Positions 1-4,692 of a stretch of DNA of 14,827 nt are shown in pieces. Each line of letters starts with the position of its first letter. Position 1 is the stretch's first letter. Under the pieces are notes generated by a model. The model worked only from the letters and a program-made list of their open reading frames with translations, searched no databases and had not been told where the DNA came from. A program made the position numbers and the translations under genes. The DNA is from an uncultured Bacilli bacterium (GTDB lineage Bacteria > Bacillota_I > Bacilli_A > RFN20 > CAG-826): contig CAJOQN010000008.1 in assembly GCA_905236535.1 (NCBI GenBank), forward strand, positions 1 to 14,827. The letters are read 5' to 3'.

Positions 1-22
1 CCGATATCAGAAAAGAACCCCC

Positions 23-58
23 AAACTCAATATAGCTTGTTCTATATGAGTGAGTTTT
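23..58 (+). terminator. terminator-like hairpin at window start
   Basis: AAACTCA (23-29) plus ATATAG (30-35) pair with CTATAT (42-47) plus TGAGTTT (51-57). The loop is 6 nt and GAG is bulged at 48-50, giving 13 possible base pairs. It ends in TTTT (55-58) but lacks a long T tract, so it may be a weak terminator for a gene upstream of the window. No reading frame is recognisable in 1-228. Confidence 0.4.
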
Positions 59-190
59 AACGTCTTTGCTTTGACTAAGAGGAAGATAGTTTTAAAAATG
101 CCCCCTTAATTATGTAATAGGAAGATTTTTGTGATTTTCGTAAAATAATTTTTTCTTCTTTTCTCTTATTTACTTGTAAATAAAAAAATG

Positions 191-219
191 TTTATTTATC
201 TATTTTTATAAGACATAAT
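191..219 (+). promoter_or_regulatory. promoter of the LicD-family gene
   Basis: A -10 box CATAAT (214-219) has TTTATT (191-196) 17 nt upstream as a weak -35. Only 9 nt separate the -10 box from the ATG at 229, so transcription would start at or within about 3 nt of the start codon. No Shine-Dalgarno sequence fits in that space. The rest of 59-190 is AT-rich and shows nothing else recognisable. Confidence 0.45.
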
Positions 220-228
220 GTTTAACGT

Positions 229-1119
229 ATGGATAAAGTTGATTATATTATCGATAATTCGACCTTCTCTTTAGGGAAAGATATTGATGGGCAAGAACAC
301 ACTTCAAAAGAACTTCAAGAATTAATTTTGAAGATGGTTTTAGAATTCGATAGAGTGTGTCGAAAGAATAATATTCCTTATGCCTTAGGTTTTGGAAGTG
401 CGCTTGGTATTTATAATTATCATGGAATGATTCCATGGGATGATGATATCGACTGTGTCTTTGATTATTTTGATTTATCAAGATTAATCGAGGCTTTAAA
501 AAAAGATTTAAGTGATGAATATACCTTCGATTGTTATGAAAATGATCATCGCTATAACGTTTTAATTCCCACCATAAAGATTCGTCATAAAAATTCATTT
601 TTAGCCGAAAAGACAAGATTTACCTTGCCTAATCGGTGTGGAAGTGAAAATGGTTTCTTCCTCGATGTCGTGGCCTTTATGGGCGTGCCAGAAAATAAAG
701 AAGAACACTTAAAGTTGATAAAATATTCAAAAAGAAGGATGCCTTTATATATCTTTTTAGATGCGATTTTAAGAATCCATCCTTTCAAACTTAAAAAGAA
801 ACTTAAACAATTCGAAAAAGAGATGGCGATTAAATATAAAGACTCTAAGATGGTTTCTCAAACTATTATCATCCCATTTCAAAACTGGGATGGAGTTTTC
901 TCTTTATCTTTCCCAAGAGATGTAATCTATCCGTTTAAAGAATATGATTTCATGGGCCATAAGTTATATAGCTTTAATAATGTTGAAGAATTTTGTCGTC
1001 TCCGTTATGGCGAAAACGGGATGAAAAAATTTGATGGAGAGAAGTGGTATGATCCTTATCCAAATGAAAAAAGAAAAACTCACCACTTAAAAAAATATTC
1101 TTTAACAAGAAAAAAATAA
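229..1119 (+). CDS. LicD-family (phosphotransferase-like) protein
   Basis: The 296-residue protein carries the LicD/fukutin-type nucleotidyltransferase-fold signature. A helical lead-in (about residues 28-50) is followed by GFGSALG (54-60) and IPWDDDID (68-75), whose aspartates are the metal-binding acidic cluster. Known LicD proteins attach phosphocholine or related phospho-substituents to surface glycans or teichoic acids; others act on different phospho-sugar substrates. No signal peptide or membrane segment is seen, so it probably acts at the cytoplasmic face. No choline kinase, transporter or cytidylyltransferase (licA/B/C) is visible nearby, so the donor cannot be inferred. The ATG at 229 is chosen because the protein begins just before the conserved region and sits directly behind a -10 box. 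The gene stands alone, upstream of the large RNA. Family assignment is firm; substrate is unknown. Confidence 0.9.
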   Translation: MDKVDYIIDNSTFSLGKDIDGQEHTSKELQELILKMVLEFDRVCRKNNIPYALGFGSALGIYNYHGMIPWDDDIDCVFDYFDLSRLIEALKKDLSDEYTFDCYENDHRYNVLIPTIKIRHKNSFLAEKTRFTLPNRCGSENGFFLDVVAFMGVPENKEEHLKLIKYSKRRMPLYIFLDAILRIHPFKLKKKLKQFEKEMAIKYKDSKMVSQTIIIPFQNWDGVFSLSFPRDVIYPFKEYDFMGHKLYSFNNVEEFCRLRYGENGMKKFDGEKWYDPYPNEKRKTHHLKKYSLTRKK

Positions 1120-1256
1120 TACGCGCGTATAACTATATAAATAATTAATATAAATAATAAAAAACGATAAATATTTAATTTTTTTAAAAAAGTTATTTTA
1201 TTTATAAAATAAAAGTATAAAAATTAAAAAAATATAAAAAATTTTTTAAAAAAGTG
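1120..1256. other. extremely AT-rich intergenic spacer
   Basis: Apart from the palindrome ATACGCGCGTAT (1119-1130), which overlaps the last base of the LicD stop codon, this stretch is almost pure A/T with many A and T runs. TTATTTTAT (1193-1201) and ATAAAATAA (1204-1212) could form an AT-only hairpin. No clear GC-rich terminator for the LicD gene is present. The A/T tracts directly abutting the promoter at 1257 could act as an UP-type element; this is inference. Confidence 0.5.
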
Positions 1257-1285
1257 TTGACGGATTTTTCATATAAGAGCATAAT
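1257..1285 (+). promoter_or_regulatory. sigma-A type promoter of the large ncRNA
   Basis: TTGACG (1257-1262) and CATAAT (1280-1285) are separated by exactly 17 nt, each differing from consensus by one base. A/T tracts lie immediately upstream. Transcription would begin near 1291-1293, exactly where the first RNA hairpin (ATTCC/GGAAT, 1291-1316) starts. This is the best promoter match in the window and implies strong constitutive expression. Confidence 0.8.
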
Positions 1286-1350
1286 GTAATATTCCAATCG
1301 GGAAACCGAGCGGAATGGGACTTAAATATCGATAGGTATCTAAGCCTCCA

Positions 1351-1634
1351 GACTAGGTAAGACAATCACCGCGAAAACGAAGTCGATACGGCGGTTCAAG
1401 AATTAAAAATTCTTGATTAATGATTGCTCTAGCGGAAACACCTTCGGAATGTTTCAAGGCCGACCTCCCTGCTACAGTGGTTGCTGAGTTAGAATTTGAC
1501 AGCATAAATCCACCGCCCGACACCGTCGAAGAGGCAAAACAAATTAGAAGCTAATTACTTCTAAAAAACCATTCGCGCTAAAATCAACTCAAAACGCGAA
1601 ATAAGCAACTCCCGTTATTGATAGCGAGGATTGC
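1351..1634 (+). repeat. RNA module copy 1
   Basis: Junction A: GACTAGGTAAGACAA (1351-1365), helix CAATC (1363-1367):GATTG (1422-1426), arms ACCGC (1368-1372):GCGGT (1391-1395) and CAAGAATT (1397-1404):AATTCTTG (1408-1415), then CTCTAGC (1427-1433). Linker hairpin AAACA/TGTTT (1436-1454) has a UUCG loop. Helix C: CCTC (1464-1467):GAGG (1531-1534), GTGG (1477-1480):CCAC (1510-1513), TGCTG (1482-1486):CAGCA (1500-1504). Hairpin D: TTAGAAG (1544-1550):CTTCTAA (1558-1564). Hairpin E: TTCGCG (1572-1577):CGCGAA (1595-1600). Hairpin F: CGTTA/TAGCG with loop TTGA inside GCAA/TTGC (1605-1634). Confidence 0.8.
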
Positions 1635-1654
1635 CCAAGAAGGTTTATCAAATT

Positions 1655-1950
1655 TAGCTGGTTATAAAGACAGTCACCATTACCACAACGTTGATAGTGA
1701 GGTTCTGGGATTAAAGTTCCCAGTCAATGACTGCAAACCAACTTATCATCCTTCGGGATGGTTAAACGGCCCCCCTCCCTGTTACAGTGGTCGCTGAGTT
1801 AGAGCTTAACAGTGTAATTCCACCGCCGGACACGATCAAAGAGGGATAGACATCTATTCGTTAATCGCGATTAGATAAACCTCATCCACATTATTCAACC
1901 TAACGTGTGGATTAAATTAGAAGAGTTACAGTCTCCTGACATCTTCTAAT
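1655..1950 (+). repeat. RNA module copy 2 (most diverged)
   Basis: Junction A: outer TGGTT (1659-1663):AACCA (1736-1740), inner CAGTC (1671-1675):GACTG (1729-1733), arms CATTA (1678-1682):TAGTG (1695-1699) and CTGGGA (1705-1710):TCCCAG (1718-1723). Linker hairpin CATCC-UUCG-GGATG (1747-1760). Helix C: CCCTC (1773-1777):GAGGG (1841-1845), GTGG (1787-1790):CCAC (1820-1823), CGCTG (1792-1796):CAGTG (1810-1814). Hairpin E: ATCCACAT (1884-1891):GTGTGGAT (1905-1912). Hairpin F: ATTAGAAGA (1916-1924):TCTTCTAAT (1942-1950). The order of elements matches copy 1 while most stem sequences differ. Confidence 0.78.
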
Positions 1951-1972
1951 GATTAACGGTCTAAGAGCTTAA

Positions 1973-2237
1973 GACTAGGTAAGACAACCGATTCCTCTAA
2001 ATTGATGATAGGAATCTCTGAGTATTAAAGGGCTCAGTTAGGCGGTTGCTCTAGCAAAGAATCAATAGAGATATTGATTATCGGTACGATCCTCCCTGAT
2101 AGCTTGCTATCACTGGCATCTGCGTTAAGTTTGGCAGAATAAATCCAGCACCGGACATGACAAAGAGGATAACAGCCTCAAAGCTAATAACTAGAGGAAA
2201 CTGGCCATCGATGCGCTAATCAATTCAAAACGCATTG
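1973..2237 (+). repeat. RNA module copy 3
   Basis: Junction A: GACTAGGTAAGACAA (1973-1987) is identical over 15 nt to copy 1. Helix CAACC (1985-1989):GGTTG (2044-2048), arms GATTCCT (1990-1996):AGGAATC (2010-2016) and CTGAG (2018-2022):CTCAG (2033-2037), then CTCTAGC (2049-2055). Linker hairpin AATCAATA (2060-2067), GAGA loop, TATTGATT (2072-2079). Helix C: ATCCTC (2089-2094):GAGGAT (2165-2170), CTGG (2113-2116):CCAG (2145-2148), TCTGC (2119-2123):GCAGA (2134-2138), with an extra hairpin at 2098-2111. Hairpin D-like: CCTC (2176-2179):GAGG (2194-2197). Hairpin E: CGATGCG (2209-2215):CGCATTG (2231-2237). Confidence 0.8.
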
Positions 2238-2310
2238 TTAACAAGAAGCACCACCAGTCAAAGGAACTTAACTTGGGCACCTTGAGCTTGCTCATTGAGT
2301 GCAACGGTTT

Positions 2311-2336
2311 GTGGCTACGAGAGGGCCACTTTTTTT
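2311..2336 (+). terminator. intrinsic terminator of the large ncRNA
   Basis: GTGGC (2311-2315) pairs with GCCAC (2325-2329) around a 9-nt loop, followed directly by seven T residues (2330-2336). This is a standard rho-independent terminator and defines the RNA 3' end near 2336. Confidence 0.85.
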
Positions 2337-2403
2337 ATCCCTTTTTATTTTTAATAATCTCTAATATCAACTTTATAATCTTTAATAGTCCTATTCTCAC
2401 TTT

Positions 2404-2414
2404 TATGATAAAAT
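2404..2414 (+). promoter_or_regulatory. possible -10 region of glf
   Basis: Overlapping -10 candidates TATGAT (2404-2409) and TAAAAT (2409-2414) lie 14 and 9 nt upstream of the glf ATG. TTTAAT (2381-2386) is 17 nt upstream of the first and is a weak -35. No Shine-Dalgarno sequence lies between them and the start codon, so the leader would be absent or only a few nucleotides long. Confidence 0.35.
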
Positions 2415-2423
2415 CTAGACAAT

Positions 2424-3587
2424 ATGAAAAATTATGATGTTATTGTTGTGGGTGCAGGATTTGCCGGCGCCACAATTGCTAACCTATTAGCAAAAGCAAA
2501 TAAAAAAGTTTTAATTATTGAAAAAAGAGCCCAAATTGGCGGGAATATGTATGACTATAAGGATGAAAATGGAGTTTTGGTCCATAAATACGGGCCTCAT
2601 ATATTCCACACCAATTATAAGGAAGTTTTTGATTATCTTTCTTCCTTTGTCCCATTTACGAAATATGAACATAGAGTTTTAGGAAACATCGATGGGACAT
2701 TAGTTCCTGTTCCATTTAATTTTACTTCTTTAGAAAAATGTTTCGATAAAGAAAGAGCGGACTATTTGAAAAATAAGCTTTTAGCTTTATATCCAAATCA
2801 AACAAGAGTGAGCATTCTCGATTTGATGAATTCAGATGACGAGGATGTTCGTGAATTTGGTTTATTTGTCTACGAAAAAGTTTTTGTTTATTACACCGCG
2901 AAGCAGTGGGGCATTCACCCCGACAAAGTCGATAAATCGGTCATTAATCGCGTTCCTGTCGTTTTAGGATATGATGATTTATATTTCGCTGACACTTATC
3001 AATATATGCCAGTGGAAGGATTCACTAAAATCTTTGAGGCGATGCTCAATCATGAAAATATTGATATTAGACTTCATACCTCAGCGAGAGATGTCTTAAA
3101 ATTCAAAGATGATAAAATCTTCTTTGAAAATGAAGAATTTAATAACATATTAGTCTTCACTGGAGCCTTGGATGAATTATTTGATTATGCTTTTGGAGCG
3201 CTCCCATATCGTTCTTTGAGACTGGTCTTTGAAAAATATGATGTCACTTATTATCAACCAAATTCCGTGGTTAATTATTTAACTAGTGAAGATTTCACTC
3301 GCATCAGTGAATTTAAATATCTTTCTAACCAAGATATCAAAGGCAAGACCACAATTTTAAAAGAATATTCTCTTAAATACGATAAGGATAATAAAGAAAG
3401 CGATCCTTATTACCCAATTCAAAATGAAGAAAATATTGCTTTATATGATAAATATCATAATTTAGCAAAACAATATCCAAATATGTATTTGTGTGGGCGT
3501 CTCGCCGAATACAAATATTACAACATGGATATGGTTATCAAAAAGGCTTTTGAAGTCGCTAATAATATTATAAATAAGGATAAATAA
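2424..3587 (+). CDS. glf: UDP-galactopyranose mutase
   Basis: The 387-residue flavoenzyme interconverts UDP-galactopyranose and UDP-galactofuranose in the cytoplasm, supplying galactofuranose for surface glycans or glycolipids. Seen in the sequence: an N-terminal FAD-binding Rossmann motif GAGFAG (10-15), the acidic end of strand 2 (E33), the family-typical KYGPHIFHT (55-63), and the C-terminal GRLAEYKYYNMD (358-369) that contributes flavin and substrate contacts. Length matches bacterial Glf (about 370-400). The start codon lies directly before the first beta strand of the FAD fold. No ribosome binding site is visible. It follows the large RNA terminator by 87 nt and precedes a glycosyltransferase, consistent with a surface-glycan locus. 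No terminator hairpin is seen in 3588-3653. Confidence 0.95.
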   Translation: MKNYDVIVVGAGFAGATIANLLAKANKKVLIIEKRAQIGGNMYDYKDENGVLVHKYGPHIFHTNYKEVFDYLSSFVPFTKYEHRVLGNIDGTLVPVPFNFTSLEKCFDKERADYLKNKLLALYPNQTRVSILDLMNSDDEDVREFGLFVYEKVFVYYTAKQWGIHPDKVDKSVINRVPVVLGYDDLYFADTYQYMPVEGFTKIFEAMLNHENIDIRLHTSARDVLKFKDDKIFFENEEFNNILVFTGALDELFDYAFGALPYRSLRLVFEKYDVTYYQPNSVVNYLTSEDFTRISEFKYLSNQDIKGKTTILKEYSLKYDKDNKESDPYYPIQNEENIALYDKYHNLAKQYPNMYLCGRLAEYKYYNMDMVIKKAFEVANNIINKDK

Positions 3588-3607
3588 TCATTTTTTAACT
3601 TAAAACT

Positions 3608-3635
3608 TTGCGAATATATTATTTAACATTATAAT
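3608..3635 (+). promoter_or_regulatory. promoter of the glycosyltransferase-GH3 unit
   Basis: A perfect -10 TATAAT (3630-3635) has TTGCGA (3608-3613, 4 of 6 matches) 16 nt upstream. Predicted transcription start is about 3642, leaving a leader of about 11 nt without a Shine-Dalgarno sequence before the ATG at 3654. Confidence 0.55.
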
Positions 3636-3653
3636 TAATGTTGAACTCACACT

Positions 3654-4691
3654 ATGAAGTTACTAACCATAATCATCCCTTCGTTTAATAGCGAGAAATG
3701 GATTCAAGGTTGTTTAGAATCCCTTTTAGTTGGTCTTGATGACAAGCTCGAAGTTATCGTCATTAATGATGGCAGCAAAGATAGGACCAGCGAAATTGCT
3801 CATGCTTTCTGTGAAAAGCATCCTTTTGCCCGTGTTATCGATAAGGAGAACGGAGGACACGGAAGTGGGATTAATGTTGGTTTAAAAAATGCCACTGGTC
3901 TCTATTTCAAAGTTCTTGATAGTGATGACCACCTTGATTCTGACGGATTACATGAATTAATTGACATCATCGAAAAACATCAAGCCGAAGGCAATTTACC
4001 TGATGTTTATCTTGCCGATTATATCTCGGTCTTAAATGGTGGCGATAATCGTCGCAAAATCAACACCGTTAAAAAATATTTCAAAAAACACATCCAAGAA
4101 GTGGTGTCTTTCGATAAGATTAAACGTTTCAGCCCTGATTTTTATATTATGATGCACGCGGTTTTTACCAAGACCGAACTTCTTAAAGAAACTCATATGG
4201 AACTTTTGGAACACACCTTCTATGAAGACAACCAATATGTTTATCATGTTTTGATTCATGCGAATACATATTGCCATTTGGATAAACCAATCTATCTTTA
4301 TACTGTAGGTCTTTCAGAACAATCAATCTCTCCTCAAAATATGTCAAAAAACTATAAGCATCAACTTCGAGTGATGGATGCGATGTTTAAAGAGGTGAGC
4401 TATGATGAACTAAAAGCTATGCATAAAATGCATCAAGAAATGGTATTTCATGAATTATTTATTGAATCTTGTCTATCTTACTTTTATATTTATATCGATA
4501 GCACTAAAGAGAAAAATAAAGAGTACAAAGACATGTATAGAGCTTTTAAATTAGCAGATAAAAAGCTTTACAAACGTCTTCGTTGGCGGACACTTGTCTC
4601 CTTTATGCACTCTATTCCTCCATTTTTTAGAAAAACTGCATGCAGGATTGGATATAACACAATAGGTAAAAAGAAAGGGTGGAAATTCTAA
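3654..4691 (+). CDS. family 2 glycosyltransferase
   Basis: The 345-residue protein has a GT-A fold N-terminal domain of the GT2 family. It shows the start TIIIPSFNSEKWI (5-17), the nucleotide-binding NDGS (38-41), KENGGHGSGINVGL (64-77) and the metal-binding LDSDD (88-92). GT2 enzymes transfer a sugar from a nucleotide-sugar donor, here probably to a surface glycan or lipid acceptor. No obvious transmembrane helix is present, though the basic, aromatic C-terminus (about 300-345) could contact the membrane. The stop codon is one base before the start of the GH3 gene, so the two are co-transcribed. Donor and acceptor cannot be told from sequence; the neighbouring glf makes a galactofuranosyl donor possible but unproven. 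Confidence 0.9.
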   Translation: MKLLTIIIPSFNSEKWIQGCLESLLVGLDDKLEVIVINDGSKDRTSEIAHAFCEKHPFARVIDKENGGHGSGINVGLKNATGLYFKVLDSDDHLDSDGLHELIDIIEKHQAEGNLPDVYLADYISVLNGGDNRRKINTVKKYFKKHIQEVVSFDKIKRFSPDFYIMMHAVFTKTELLKETHMELLEHTFYEDNQYVYHVLIHANTYCHLDKPIYLYTVGLSEQSISPQNMSKNYKHQLRVMDAMFKEVSYDELKAMHKMHQEMVFHELFIESCLSYFYIYIDSTKEKNKEYKDMYRAFKLADKKLYKRLRWRTLVSFMHSIPPFFRKTACRIGYNTIGKKKGWKF

Positions 4692-4692
4692 T

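Larger units (their letters stand above)
1291..2336 (+). ncRNA. giant structured non-coding RNA with three internal repeats
   Basis: About 1,045 nt bounded by a near-consensus promoter and an intrinsic terminator, with no convincing coding frame on either strand and clearly higher GC than the flanking spacers. The 5' end holds ATTCC/GGAAT enclosing TCGG-GAAA-CCGA (1291-1316) and CTTA/TAAG enclosing ATATC/GGTAT (1321-1344). Three modules follow, starting near 1351, 1655 and 1973. Each has (A) a three-way junction closed by a 5-bp helix, (B) a linker hairpin, (C) a three-tier helix starting at CCTC, and (E) a hairpin with an A-rich loop. Helices are preserved between copies by changed base pairs. 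The 3' end holds GCAC/GTGC (2277-2302) and the terminator hairpin. I found no RNase P, tmRNA, 6S, rRNA, T-box or group I/II intron core words. Size and complexity resemble GOLLD, ROOL or OLE, but I cannot assign a family. Function is unknown. Confidence 0.85.

Noticed and set aside
248..616. 122-residue minus-strand open frame
   Set aside because: It lies antisense to the LicD signature region and shows no domain; the plus-strand frame has the family motifs.
1593..1600. Local CG-rich words in the RNA as a protein-coding remnant
   Set aside because: The CGCG words are explained by hairpin stems (TTCGCG/CGCGAA); all frames through the region are short and interrupted.
1721..1733. Local hairpin CAGTC-AAT-GACTG in module copy 2
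   Set aside because: It competes with the junction model; its 5' arm is needed for the stronger CTGGGA/TCCCAG arm, and the other two copies do not support it.
1351..2237. CRISPR or recent tandem DNA duplication
   Set aside because: The copies are about 310-320 nt, share only short identical blocks and keep structure rather than sequence; there are no short direct repeats with unique spacers.
1291..2336. rRNA fragment, RNase P RNA, tmRNA, T-box or self-splicing intron
   Set aside because: None of the short universal motifs of these RNAs was found (for example the GAGGAAAGTCC of RNase P, the AGGGTGG-ACCGCG T-box sequence, or a group II domain V), and the three-copy layout fits none of them.
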